A DNA stretch of 64,000 nucleotides from NCBI GenBank assembly GCA_017848965.1, contig JAFIHA010000043.1, forward strand, positions 1 to 64,000. The letters are read 5' to 3'. Positions 34,261 through 41,868 of this stretch are shown here, piece after piece (the first letter of the stretch is position 1; every line of letters starts with the position of its first letter). Source of the DNA: Dechloromonas aromatica (nom. nud.) (GTDB taxonomy: Bacteria; Pseudomonadota; Gammaproteobacteria; Burkholderiales; Rhodocyclaceae). Made by a program: the position numbers and the translations under genes. The notes beneath the pieces are model-generated. The model did no database searches. It was not told where the DNA came from and was given only the letters and a program-made list of their open reading frames with translations.

Positions 34261-34424
34261 CACTGCGGCTTGATCGATAGCTGTCAGTCTGTGGTAGATT
34301 TGCCGGCGTTTTCGCCATAACAGCAGTCCTCCCGCAAGGGAGTGCTGCCCAAAGCCTCCAGACTATGGATGTTTTGGACAGCATGAATTTCCAGCGTTTT
34401 GCGTGTTTCGCTAAAAACACGATG

Positions 34425-34482
34425 CCGCTCTGCGGTAGTGACCTGTCAGCCCCTGACACAGGTACGGCCTTCGGGCTTGGGG
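34425..34482 (+). promoter_or_regulatory. Structured leader RNA, copy B (upstream of DUF3275 gene)
   Basis: Hairpin CCGC-TCT-GCGG (34425-34435) lies 5 nt before P1 ACCTGT/ACAGGT (34441-34446 and 34458-34463) with loop CAGCCCCTGAC. P2 is GGCC-TTCG-GGCT (34466-34477) and GGGG is at 34479-34482. The P1 stem differs from copy A by paired changes (CCAGT/ACTGG to CCTGT/ACAGG). The 34261-34702 gap holds this RNA and further hairpins, including CAGCA..CTCCC-GCAA-GGGAG..TGCTG near 34321-34348. Confidence 0.8.
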
Positions 34483-34592
34483 TTTTATTCAGATGGGAGC
34501 TCCCTGGTCGTTCAGATCCTTCCAAATCCCGATCCATAGCAACCCATGTGCTTGTGGACTTGGAATTCCACTCGCAGCACTTTCAACAAAAC

Positions 34593-34618
34593 CCGCCGGC
34601 CTCGAAAGAGGTTGGCGG
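34593..34618 (+). repeat. GNRA-capped hairpin in the DUF3275 leader
   Basis: An 11-bp stem (CCGCCGGCCTC with GAGGTTGGCGG, two G-T pairs) closed by a GAAA tetraloop, followed by TTTCACC. It separates copy B of the structured RNA from the terminator-like hairpin near the start codon, so the leader of this gene is the longest of the set. Confidence 0.6.
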
Positions 34619-34645
34619 TTTCACCCTCTCGCATCACCCAACCCC

Positions 34646-34700
34646 GCCGGGATAATCTTCCCGACGCGGCAGGTTCCCCGGCTTTTTCTCATGGAGAACC
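34646..34700 (+). promoter_or_regulatory. Terminator-like hairpin and partial anti-Shine-Dalgarno, copy B
   Basis: GCCGGG (34646-34651) pairs with CCCGGC (34677-34682), followed by TTTTTCTC. The 3' arm region GGTTCCCC (34672-34679) pairs with the ribosome site GGAGAACC (34693-34700) at 7 of 8 positions. An alternative stem GCCGGGA/TCCCG is also possible. The logic is the same as in copies A, D and E, with weaker complementarity. Confidence 0.5.
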
Positions 34701-34702
34701 TG

Positions 34703-35296
34703 ATGTCCATATCCATACCCGGAAAGTTGCGCGTCAAGCGCATCAATGGGGCCAATGGCCCATTTTGTGTCGGTGATCTCGAAACCGAAATCGGGGAGTT
34801 CCGCGTCAAAGATGCAGTGCTTGACCAGTTCGACGACGGGCTCTACGAAGGGCTGTTCTGGATCCAGCAGATTTTTCCCTGGTCCTACTTGTCCTACGGT
34901 CGAATGGTGGTCGAGGTCCGGGCAAAACTCACGGATCTACAGATCGAAGGCCGCGCCCGCAACAACGTGGATAGCCGAGACCTGGTCGAGCCGGACCCCG
35001 CGAAGGAAGAAACGCCGCCGCCGGTGGCGCCTGAGTTCGTTGATCCGCCAAAAATGAAACCTGTGGCCGCTGAAAAGCGGCAGCGTCCGTCCGCAAAACC
35101 GCAAGCGCCAGCGTCCGATGACGACGCCGATAAGGTCTTGTTCGGTGAATTGTTTGATGCTGTTGTCGGCCGGCAGGCTGTCAAGCTGGATCCAACGATC
35201 GAACGCTTTAAGTTCCGCTTACAGCGGGATCGTCTCGACTCCTTGGGTTACTCCTTCGATGTCCCCTCGCAAAGCTGGCTGTTCAACCAGGCGTAG
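34703..35296 (+). CDS. DUF3275-family ICE protein
   Basis: A 197-residue protein. The N-terminal 95 residues carry the DUF3275 pattern (PGKLRVKRINGANGPF, VGDLETEIGEFRVKD, QFDDGLYEGLFWIQQI, YGRMVVEVRAKL). A Pro/Ala/Lys-rich linker follows (about 100-145) and a short C-terminal helical domain (LFGELFDAVVGRQAVKLDP). It is a recurring ICE gene of unknown function. ATG 34703 has ATGGAGAACC directly upstream. Confidence 0.85.
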   Translation: MSISIPGKLRVKRINGANGPFCVGDLETEIGEFRVKDAVLDQFDDGLYEGLFWIQQIFPWSYLSYGRMVVEVRAKLTDLQIEGRARNNVDSRDLVEPDPAKEETPPPVAPEFVDPPKMKPVAAEKRQRPSAKPQAPASDDDADKVLFGELFDAVVGRQAVKLDPTIERFKFRLQRDRLDSLGYSFDVPSQSWLFNQA

Positions 35297-35300
35297 TTCA

Positions 35301-35353
35301 GAAAGCCCCTTCGCGGGCTTTCCCATGCATTGCTGTGAGTGCATGGGAAAGCC
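35301..35353 (+). terminator. Overlapping alternative hairpins after the DUF3275 gene
   Basis: AAAGCCC (35302-35308) can pair with GGGCTTT (35315-35321). The overlapping GGCTTTCCCATGCA (35316-35329) pairs perfectly over 14 bp with TGCATGGGAAAGCC (35340-35353). The two structures exclude each other. No T-run follows, so this could be a processing or recognition structure rather than a terminator. Confidence 0.6.
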
Positions 35354-35528
35354 TGTCCGCAGGTGGTTTTGAATCAGGTGGGCGACTGACCGACAGGTCG
35401 CGGCTTTTTGGCGCTTCGCGCTCATGTTTAGGCATCCTGGCCCTCGTTCTGGATGCCCCGCACCAGTGAATCGGCGCGGAGGGGGCTTGATCAGACGATT
35501 GCTTTGTCCAAACAGAACCCGCGACGGG

Positions 35529-35565
35529 TTCCCCAAGCGCACTTGCTGAAAGCGTGCTTGGGGAA
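35529..35565 (+). repeat. Strong hairpin upstream of leader RNA copy C
   Basis: TTCCCCAAGC (35529-35538) pairs perfectly with GCTTGGGGAA (35556-35565); the loop can pair further (GCACTT with AAGCGT). It lies 8 nt before the small CACC-TTCG-GGTG hairpin that begins copy C. Part of the 35297-35719 gap, which contains no gene. Confidence 0.6.
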
Positions 35566-35572
35566 ATCGTCG

Positions 35573-35637
35573 CACCTTCGGGTGACCGAACGCCTGTCAG
35601 CCCCTGAAACAGGCAAGGAAGCATCGCTTCTCCGGGG
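35573..35637 (+). promoter_or_regulatory. Structured leader RNA, copy C (upstream of DUF6094 methyltransferase)
   Basis: Hairpin CACC-TTCG-GGTG (35573-35584) lies 7 nt before P1 GCCTGT/ACAGGC (35592-35597 and 35609-35614) with loop CAGCCCCTGAA. P2 is a longer GGAAGC..GCTTCTCC stem (35617-35633), different in sequence from the other copies. GGGG at 35634-35637 can pair with the loop CCCC. A downstream hairpin CCCATCGGG/CCCGGTGGG lies at 35656-35678. Confidence 0.75.
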
Positions 35638-35655
35638 TTTTTTTGTTGTTTGCTG

Positions 35656-35678
35656 CCCATCGGGTCTCTCCCGGTGGG
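35656..35678 (+). terminator. Terminator-like hairpin in the DUF6094 leader
   Basis: A 9-bp stem CCCATCGGG/CCCGGTGGG with loop TCTCT. The following stretch is pyrimidine-rich (TTTCCTCTTTCTCTC at 35691-35705) but starts 12 nt after the stem. The ribosome site AAAGGAG lies at 35706-35712. No extended complementarity to the ribosome site is seen, unlike copies A, D and E. Confidence 0.45.
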
Positions 35679-35719
35679 GAGCTCCGTGGGTTTCCTCTTT
35701 CTCTCAAAGGAGTCCACTC

Positions 35720-36829
35720 ATGGCATTGATGTTTTCAAGACTGGCCCACAACTTCATCAAGAACGGGTATTTCCCGACGGATGAGGTGACGCTGGGGCGC
35801 ATTGTCACCGCCCTGGCCACGGACGCCGCCGGCATCCGGATCTGCGATCCCTGCTGCGGCGAGGGGACTGCGCTGGCCGATCTCAAGCAGCACCTGGGTG
35901 AGGACGGCGCGGCTGTTCAGGCCTTCGGGGTCGAGTTTGATTCCGAGCGCGCCTGGCACGCAAAGACCCTGCTCGATACGGTACTGCACAGCGACATCCA
36001 CGACGTTTCTTGCTCGCCGCGCGCAATGGGGCTCCTGTTTCTCAACCCGCCCTACGGCGATGTTGTGGCAGACAAGGGGCAGACCGGCGACCAGGCCAAG
36101 CGTGAGCGCCTGGAAAAGGCCTTCTTTCGTCGAGCGCTGGGCATGTTGCGCTACGGCGGCATCCTGGTTCTGATCGTCCCGCATTACGTGCTGGATGCCG
36201 AATTCTCGACCATGATCTCCCGCAACTTCGATCGGGTCCGTTGCTTCACCGCACCGGAAGCCCGCTTCAAACAAGTGGTGATCTTCGGTGTCCGCCGACG
36301 CAACGCTGGCCGGGTCGACGCCGGTGTGGTGCAAACACTGGAGGCCTTTGGCAGAGGTGATCGGTTGCTCGAGGTTCTGCCCGAAATCTGGCCGGAGAGC
36401 CCTTACCTGGTCCCGGAAGCGGATTTTGCGGAAGCGGATTTTCGCTTCCATGCCGTCCGGATCGACGCGCCTCAGCTCGAAGCCGAGTTGATGCGGTTTC
36501 GCAGCAATACCTTGTGGCCCGGGTTTGGCATGCAGTTCGGCCAGGTGCAGCAGGCGCACCGCCGGCCGTTGCGCGCCATGCGCCCATGGCATTTGGCGCT
36601 GGCGCTCGCTGCAGGGCAAATCTGCGGTGAGGTGCGATCGCCAGATGGCAGGGTGCTGTTGATCAAAGGGGATACCTACAAGTCGAAGCGCGAGCACGTC
36701 GATGTCACGACGCACGATGACGGCTCGGTGACCGAGACGCATACGCTGACCGACATTTTCGTGCCGGTGATTCGCGGCCTGGAGTTCACCCCGGGTGCGC
36801 GGTTGGGTTCCGTTGTTTCCATCAGCTAG
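35720..36829 (+). CDS. DUF6094 SAM-dependent DNA methyltransferase-like protein
   Basis: A 369-residue protein. The methyltransferase core shows a SAM-binding motif ICDPCCGEGTAL (about residues 41-52), GVEFDSERA and the amino-methyltransferase catalytic motif NPPY at about 108-111. The C-terminal half is a separate domain (LWPGFGMQFGQVQQAHRRPL). It is therefore likely an N6-adenine methyltransferase of the kind carried by ICEs, possibly for anti-restriction. Target sequence unknown. AAAGGAGTCC lies just before ATG 35720. Confidence 0.82.
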   Translation: MALMFSRLAHNFIKNGYFPTDEVTLGRIVTALATDAAGIRICDPCCGEGTALADLKQHLGEDGAAVQAFGVEFDSERAWHAKTLLDTVLHSDIHDVSCSPRAMGLLFLNPPYGDVVADKGQTGDQAKRERLEKAFFRRALGMLRYGGILVLIVPHYVLDAEFSTMISRNFDRVRCFTAPEARFKQVVIFGVRRRNAGRVDAGVVQTLEAFGRGDRLLEVLPEIWPESPYLVPEADFAEADFRFHAVRIDAPQLEAELMRFRSNTLWPGFGMQFGQVQQAHRRPLRAMRPWHLALALAAGQICGEVRSPDGRVLLIKGDTYKSKREHVDVTTHDDGSVTETHTLTDIFVPVIRGLEFTPGARLGSVVSIS

Positions 36830-36838
36830 GAGGCGACC

Positions 36839-37015
36839 ATGGCAGATGAAAACCTGCTGTTTGAAATTGGTTTTCTACGGTATGGGCACATGCATTTTGG
36901 TGAGTGGCACCCACCGCAGCAGACCACGAAGAAGATCCGCGCACCAAGCGCCAAGGAAGCACTGAAGCTTGTCCGTCGCCGCTACCCGGGCGAGGGGTAC
37001 AAGGTATTGAAGTAG
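36839..37015 (+). CDS. Small basic ICE protein
   Basis: A 58-residue protein with CTAGGAGGCGACC before ATG 36839, starting 9 nt after the methyltransferase gene. Sequence has an aromatic N-terminal part (FEIGFLRYGHMHFGEWHPP) and a basic tail (KKIRAPSAKEALKLVRRR). The strong ribosome site and spacing support it. No family recognised. Confidence 0.65.
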   Translation: MADENLLFEIGFLRYGHMHFGEWHPPQQTTKKIRAPSAKEALKLVRRRYPGEGYKVLK

Positions 37016-37074
37016 GTCACGGCCGGGGGCTCGCGCAAGCGAGCGCCTGAGCCAACAACAAGGAAACGAGACAC

Positions 37075-37254
37075 ATGGAATATGCGATTTTCTATACTGG
37101 CCCGAACCAGCGCGAGTACATCGAGTTTCACGAAGGGGATGAAAAGAGCTTGGCCAGCTACCCGGATCTGCTTCAGGAATGCGGGGCGCACCGCATTTCG
37201 ACGCGGGCGCTTGATGATGAAGGAATTTTCGACCTGAGCCTGCCAGCCTCTTGA
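37075..37254 (+). CDS. Small ICE protein
   Basis: A 59-residue protein with AAGGAAACG upstream of ATG 37075. It follows a GGCTCGC-GCAA-GCGAGC hairpin (about 37028-37044), so it may have its own small leader. The sequence (MEYAIFYTGPNQREYIEF) suggests a beta-rich small fold. No family recognised. Confidence 0.6.
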   Translation: MEYAIFYTGPNQREYIEFHEGDEKSLASYPDLLQECGAHRISTRALDDEGIFDLSLPAS

Positions 37255-37300
37255 CGGGGGTTGGCGGGGAGGTGATATCCTAGAACCGCTTCAGCAGTAC

Positions 37301-37370
37301 CGTCGGCATGCAATGTGTCGGCGTCAAATCCAGTCAGCCCCTGCAACTGGAGCAGCCGCAAGGCTTGGGG
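37301..37370 (+). promoter_or_regulatory. Structured leader RNA, copy D (upstream of the 37455 gene)
   Basis: Hairpin P0 CGTCGGCA/TGTCGGCG with loop TGCAATG (37301-37323) lies 5 nt before P1 TCCAGT/ACTGGA (37329-37334 and 37346-37351), loop CAGCCCCTGCA. P2 is AGCC-GCAA-GGCT (37354-37365): same stem as copy A but with a GNRA instead of a UUCG loop. GGGG is at 37367-37370. The P0 loop is shared with copy E. Confidence 0.82.
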
Positions 37371-37396
37371 TTCATTTAGCGCTTTACCACCCGAAC

Positions 37397-37454
37397 GGGA
37401 GATTCCATTCCCGACCGGGGTGCGATCTCCCTTTTTTCTTTTCAGGAGATTGCA
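37397..37454 (+). promoter_or_regulatory. Terminator and anti-Shine-Dalgarno switch, copy D
   Basis: GGGAGAT (37397-37403) pairs perfectly with ATCTCCC (37425-37431), followed by TTTTTTCTTTT. The overlapping TGCGATCTCC (37421-37430) pairs over 10 bp, one G-U, with GGAGATTGCA (37445-37454), which is the ribosome site up to the start codon. This is the clearest case of two mutually exclusive structures in the window. Confidence 0.72.
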
Positions 37455-37853
37455 ATGATCAAGACCAACGATCGAAAGACTCAAACCGCCCAAGGTGCCA
37501 TGGACCAACTGGATGCAGCAATGCGTTCGATGGACGTCACCCAGTGGCAGTGCTTGGTATCTCGTATCACCAACCCGACCACGGCACGGATCATTGTTGA
37601 TTTTCTCGACAGCGACCCGAAAGCCAAGCTCCAGTATGCGGGGATCTACGTTCGCGCCTGCGAGACCGTCCAGTTGTCTCGCATCCGCTACGCGAAGGCC
37701 AAACGGTGGGGAGAGCGTTTCGCTCGCCTGATGTCCTGGCTGTCTGCAGGCACCAGCAAAGCTCGCCCGCACCAGGCCACCAACGTTGAAATGAGCGCAC
37801 GCAATTCGTCCGGTCAGCAATCGCAGACCTGGCCGGTGCTCAACATCAACTGA
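37455..37853 (+). CDS. Unrecognised ICE protein
   Basis: A 132-residue protein with AGGAGATTGCA upstream. Residues about 15-95 are helical and basic (MDQLDAAMRSMDVTQWQCLV; YVRACETVQLSRIRYAKAKRWGERF), the tail is Ser/Gln-rich. No family recognised. Its expression is probably set by the copy D leader. Confidence 0.65.
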   Translation: MIKTNDRKTQTAQGAMDQLDAAMRSMDVTQWQCLVSRITNPTTARIIVDFLDSDPKAKLQYAGIYVRACETVQLSRIRYAKAKRWGERFARLMSWLSAGTSKARPHQATNVEMSARNSSGQQSQTWPVLNIN

Positions 37854-37880
37854 TTTTCGCCAATCCTCAAACCCGTTCAG

Positions 37881-37935
37881 GGGGACAAGATCCCCCGACC
37901 GGGCGGCTTGTCCCCAGAATTTACTGGAGCAAGCC
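37881..37935 (+). promoter_or_regulatory. Hairpin with anti-Shine-Dalgarno arm before the 37936 gene
   Basis: GGGGACAAG (37881-37889) pairs perfectly with CTTGTCCCC (37907-37915). The overlapping GGCTTGTCCC (37905-37914) pairs with the ribosome site region GGAGCAAGCC (37926-37935) at 9 of 10 positions including a G-U. No pseudoknot motif precedes it. No T-run follows, so control of translation is more likely than termination. Confidence 0.55.
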
Positions 37936-38334
37936 ATGTTTGTACTGACCCACCCCACCGCCACCGACGAGCAGCGAATTGCTGATGCCCTGGGAACGAC
38001 CGACGGCGCCTTGATTCGCGGCATTCTGCACGTCATGCGTGACGAAGTGTTCATGTCGACGCTCGATAACCTCGATGACGTCATTTTTCGTATGGGTGCG
38101 GAGCAAGCCCGCGCCATCCTTTTTGGCCGGATTGCACGTCCCTATGTCGGCGTCGAGATTTTCCTCGGACAAGAGCGTGAGCTCGGCACCGATGGCAATT
38201 TCGCCGAACGCCCGCTGGTTGTTGCGCGTTATCCGTCGGCACTTGCCGCACTGCGCGCAGCAGAGCTCGCCAGTAACCGCCGGCCGGACGCGATGGTGAT
38301 GGCCAAACCCAAGCCCTACCAACTGCCGATCTGA
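37936..38334 (+). CDS. Unrecognised ICE protein
   Basis: A 132-residue protein of mixed fold; conserved-looking segments include RIADALGTTDGALIRGILHVMRDEVF and PLVVARYPSALAALRAAELA. It ends just before a strong terminator. No named family. One gene, one leader, one terminator, like others in this block. Confidence 0.65.
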   Translation: MFVLTHPTATDEQRIADALGTTDGALIRGILHVMRDEVFMSTLDNLDDVIFRMGAEQARAILFGRIARPYVGVEIFLGQERELGTDGNFAERPLVVARYPSALAALRAAELASNRRPDAMVMAKPKPYQLPI

Positions 38335-38351
38335 TCGGTTTCCTTAGACCA

Positions 38352-38398
38352 AGCCCGTCGCAGTCGATCCCACAGGATCGGCTGCCACGGGCTTTTTT
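38352..38398 (+). terminator. Rho-independent terminator
   Basis: AGCCCGT (38352-38358) pairs with ACGGGCT (38387-38393), with inner pairs CAG/CTG and GATCC/GGATC around a CACA loop, followed by TTTTTT (38393-38398). It ends the 37936 transcript 16 nt before the start of the next gene, whose ribosome site TGGAGTCC lies in the spacer. Confidence 0.75.
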
Positions 38399-38413
38399 GC
38401 TGGAGTCCACCCT

Positions 38414-39394
38414 ATGCAAACTTCACTTTTCTCGATCCGGGAATTCGCGGATGTGTTTGTCGACGCCGCGGTGCGCGACACCAACGGCGACCTGGCATTT
38501 CTCTCGATGTACGGTCGTGACACCGTGATCCTGCAGTTTCTGGCGTCCTTTAGCCTGCCGACCGGGCAGGGCGGCCGTCGTGACTTCACCTTGGTTCGTG
38601 GCCATGAGCAGCATTGCATTGCGCTGCCCGAGCCCGAGAAGCTGCAAAAGCTGACCGGGCGCCTGCCGCGTAATACGCTGTTCGGTAATCTGACGCATAC
38701 CTGGTTGTATGGTGAAGGCGTGATCAAGCCGGATCGGGCAAATCGTCGGGCGTTGCTGTTGCGCCACGATGATTCAGAGTCCGTCGAGGCGTTCGATGAT
38801 CGCATCTGGTTGCTTTTGCGCGAGCTGTGTCCTGTCCCATTACTCGACCACTGGCGCTGGCCATTGGTCGCCGCCATGGGCGACAAACTGGTGACTCCGC
38901 TGCAAACGACGGATACGCCGCCCATCGGCAAGGTGGACGGTGCAGAGGTCGCCATCCCGGATGGCTTTGAGGACATCGTGTCGATGGCCGTGGCCACCGG
39001 CGCCCTGACCCTCAACCAGGCGGACATGCCGGGCGATGCTGGACAACGGATTGCGCGAGCGGCCCAAGCGGTGCTACGAGCTCAAGCCGTGACCGATACC
39101 CGGGTGCCGTTGTTCGATTTGGGACGAGTGGTCTGTACCCAGGGCATTCAAGATCTGATCGATGCCAATGTGGTCAATCCGATGCGTCTCCTGCACCGCC
39201 ATGAGCGGGGTGACTGGGGGGCTTCGTCGGACGGCTATCGAAATGATCAGGCGCTTCGTGATGGCTCGCGCATTTTTTCGGCCTATCCGATTGATCCCGA
39301 GCAACCGTGCACCGGTAGCGGCGGCAACACCATCTGGATCATCACCGAGGCGGATCGTTCGGTCACGACTTTGTTGTTGCCGAGTGAATACTGA
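38414..39394 (+). CDS. ICE protein with C-terminal 'plasmid-related' domain
   Basis: A 326-residue protein. The C-terminal 100 residues (LFDLGRVVCTQGIQDLIDAN, HERGDWGASSDGYRNDQA, then IWIITEADRSVTTLLLPSEY) match a small domain found as a free-standing 'plasmid-related protein' on many plasmids and ICEs. The N-terminal 210 residues are of unknown fold. It is therefore a fusion of that domain to a larger unknown part. Function unknown. Confidence 0.72.
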   Translation: MQTSLFSIREFADVFVDAAVRDTNGDLAFLSMYGRDTVILQFLASFSLPTGQGGRRDFTLVRGHEQHCIALPEPEKLQKLTGRLPRNTLFGNLTHTWLYGEGVIKPDRANRRALLLRHDDSESVEAFDDRIWLLLRELCPVPLLDHWRWPLVAAMGDKLVTPLQTTDTPPIGKVDGAEVAIPDGFEDIVSMAVATGALTLNQADMPGDAGQRIARAAQAVLRAQAVTDTRVPLFDLGRVVCTQGIQDLIDANVVNPMRLLHRHERGDWGASSDGYRNDQALRDGSRIFSAYPIDPEQPCTGSGGNTIWIITEADRSVTTLLLPSEY

Positions 39395-39442
39395 AAACGC
39401 CTCACCCATTTTCTATCCGCCGTCCATTCGGCATCCATCAAT

Positions 39443-39480
39443 CACCCTCGCGGGAGGCACGCTTCCCATCGGGGAGGGTG
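39443..39480 (+). repeat. Hairpin in the leader of the second helicase gene
   Basis: CACCCTC (39443-39449) pairs with GAGGGTG (39474-39480); an inner GGGAGGC/GCTTCCC stem is possible. It lies 31 nt before ATG 39511, whose ribosome site is GCGGAGC. Confidence 0.45.
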
Positions 39481-39510
39481 CGACCCGCAAATCTCTGCGG
39501 AGCAAGCACC

Positions 39511-41796
39511 ATGACCATCCTCAAACCTGCCGCTGTGTCGACCACACTGCCGGCGCCCGTCGAGATGTCTCTCGGCGATTTCGTATCCATCTTTGGCGAG
39601 TCCCTGCTCGATGCAGTGCGCGAGCAGAACCCGCCGATCTATGACGGTCGGCCTCATCCAGGGCGGGATCGTGTGCTCGATGGTCTTCTGCGCCGTCCTT
39701 TTGACCCGCAGCGCGATGTTGTTCAGGCCTGCACTGCGCTGATGATTGATGCCGGTGACCCGTCGGCGATCATCAACGCCGAGATGGGGACTGGCAAGAC
39801 GATCATGGCAATCGCAACAGCGGCGGTCATGCATGCTGAGGGCTACGAACGGGCGCTGATCATTTCGCCGCCGCACCTGGTTTATAAGTGGCGGCGGGAG
39901 ATCAAGCAAACGGTATCCAATGCCCGAGTCTGGATCCTCAATGGTCCGGATACGCTGCGCAAACTGTTGGCCTTGCGCAGCATGCGTGAGCGGCCGAGCG
40001 TGCCGGAGTTCTTCATCCTGGGGCGTGTCCGGATGCGCATGGGGTTTCACTGGAAACCCTCATTTGCCATCCGGCGCACGGTGTATCGCGACGAGATCGG
40101 TGGCTTGCACCATGCGCGCTATGCGGCTTGTCCGGACTGCGGTGAATACTTGACCCACCAGCTAGTCGACGGCACGGATATCCCGTTGTCGCCAGACGTT
40201 GCCCTGGTCGAGCTCGATCGAGATCGACGTTCGTGCCCGGCTTGCGGCGCCAGACTCTGGACCTTGTCCCGCAAGGGCAATGCCATGCGTTCGCGCCGTC
40301 AGATCGTGCTCGATGCCTTGAAGCAACTCCCCACGATCGGCGAGAAAACCGCTGATCGCTTGTTGAGCACCTTCGGGGAGTCGCTCCTGGGCGGCATGCT
40401 GGAAGACAACGTCTACGAGTTCATCAACCTGATGGATGCGAACGGCGATCTAGTGTTCAGTGATCGGCAAGCGGTCCGGATGGAACGGGCGATGGCCAGC
40501 ATGGAGTTTTCGATTGGCCAAGGGGATTACCAGGCGACCGAGTTCATCAAGCGCTATCTCCCTCACGGCTATTTCGGGCTGCTCGTGGTCGACGAGGGGC
40601 ATGAGTACAAGAATCAAGGCTCAGCCCAAGGTCAGGCCATGGGTGTGCTGGCGCGCAAGTGTCGCAAGACCTTGTTGCTCACCGGCACGCTGATGGGGGG
40701 CTACGCCGACGACCTGTTCTTCTTGCTATGGCGCCTGAATCCGAAGGCAATGATCGCTGACGGCTACCGGGTTAACGCCCGTCGCTCGCTCGGTACCGCG
40801 TCGATGACTTTCATGCGGGACCACGGGGTGCTCAAAGACGTGTTCAAGGAAACCTCGGGAGAGGCCCATCGAACCGCCAAGGGGAAGCACGAAGCCAAGC
40901 GCACGGCAAAGGGCGCGGGGTTTGGCCCCAAGGGCATCATGCGCTACGTCCTGCCGTGCACGGTCTTTCTCAAGCTCGCCGATATCGGTGCCGGCGTCCT
41001 GCCTGGCTACCGGGAGCATTTTGTCGAGGTGGAGATGACTGAGGCGCAGCAAGCGGCTTACGCGAAGCTCTCGACGTCACTCACGGCCGAGTTGCGGCAT
41101 GCCTTGGCGAAGGGCGATCCCACGTTGCTCGGGGTGGTCCTGCAGGTGCTGTTGGCCTGGCCGGACTGTGCATTCCGCAATGAGCTGGTGAGGCATCCTC
41201 GCACCAGGGCGACGCTGGCGTTTCAGCCGGCGGTGTTCAGCAACGACGAATCGATGCCGAAGGAAGAGGCGCTGCTCGACCTGTGCAAGCGGGAGAAGCG
41301 GCGAGGTCGCAGGGTCTTGGCCTACTCGGTTTATACCGGGACGCGCGATACGACGACACGGCTGAAGGTGATGTTGGAGCGTGCAGGCCTGCGCGTGGCC
41401 ATCCTGCGCGCCAGCGTGGATGCCACAAAGCGTGAGGACTGGGTTGCTGACCAGGTCGATCGCGGCATCGATGTCTTGCTGACAAATCCGGAGCTCACCA
41501 AAACCGGTCTCGACTTGCTCGAATTCCCGACGATCGCCTTCATGCAATCCGGCTACAACGTCTACACCCTGCAGCAAGCCGCTCGCCGCTCCTGGCGGAT
41601 CGGTCAACAGGAAGAGGTCGATGTGTATTTCTTCGGCCACCGGGGAACGGCACAGATGACGTGCCTGGAGCTCATGGCGAAGAAGATTGCGGTATCTCAA
41701 TCCACCTCTGGCGACATGCCGGAATCCGGATTGGACATCCTCAATCAGAACGACGACTCGATCGAGGTCGCGCTGGCCAAGAAACTGGTCGCGTAG
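39511..41796 (+). CDS. SNF2-like superfamily II helicase with zinc and HhH insertions
   Basis: A 761-residue protein. Motif I AEMGTGKT lies at about residues 90-97, motif II DEGH at about 360, LTGTLMGG follows. Between motifs I and II there is a long insertion with two CxxC pairs (CPDCGEY near 206, CPACGAR near 240) and a helix-hairpin-helix (LPTIGEKTADRLLSTFG near 272). The C-terminal lobe shows VLAYSVYTGTRD, LLTNPELTKTGLDLLEFPTI and QQAARRSWRIGQ. It differs clearly from the helicase at 27001. Likely acts on branched or damaged DNA during ICE life cycle, by inference. Confidence 0.85.
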   Translation: MTILKPAAVSTTLPAPVEMSLGDFVSIFGESLLDAVREQNPPIYDGRPHPGRDRVLDGLLRRPFDPQRDVVQACTALMIDAGDPSAIINAEMGTGKTIMAIATAAVMHAEGYERALIISPPHLVYKWRREIKQTVSNARVWILNGPDTLRKLLALRSMRERPSVPEFFILGRVRMRMGFHWKPSFAIRRTVYRDEIGGLHHARYAACPDCGEYLTHQLVDGTDIPLSPDVALVELDRDRRSCPACGARLWTLSRKGNAMRSRRQIVLDALKQLPTIGEKTADRLLSTFGESLLGGMLEDNVYEFINLMDANGDLVFSDRQAVRMERAMASMEFSIGQGDYQATEFIKRYLPHGYFGLLVVDEGHEYKNQGSAQGQAMGVLARKCRKTLLLTGTLMGGYADDLFFLLWRLNPKAMIADGYRVNARRSLGTASMTFMRDHGVLKDVFKETSGEAHRTAKGKHEAKRTAKGAGFGPKGIMRYVLPCTVFLKLADIGAGVLPGYREHFVEVEMTEAQQAAYAKLSTSLTAELRHALAKGDPTLLGVVLQVLLAWPDCAFRNELVRHPRTRATLAFQPAVFSNDESMPKEEALLDLCKREKRRGRRVLAYSVYTGTRDTTTRLKVMLERAGLRVAILRASVDATKREDWVADQVDRGIDVLLTNPELTKTGLDLLEFPTIAFMQSGYNVYTLQQAARRSWRIGQQEEVDVYFFGHRGTAQMTCLELMAKKIAVSQSTSGDMPESGLDILNQNDDSIEVALAKKLVA

Positions 41797-41823
41797 TTTC
41801 AGCATCATTTTTCAACCACGCTG

Positions 41824-41850
41824 CAGGGGAGCCCGGAAGGGCTTCCCCTG
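41824..41850 (+). repeat. Hairpin in the leader of the 41869 gene
   Basis: CAGGGGAGCCC (41824-41834) pairs with GGGCTTCCCCTG (41839-41850) with a one-base bulge and a GGAA loop. CTGGG at its 3' edge can instead pair with CCCAG that adjoins the start codon (41864-41868). The ribosome site is TTTGGAGA. Confidence 0.5.
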
Positions 41851-41868
41851 GGCATTTGGAGACCCCAG

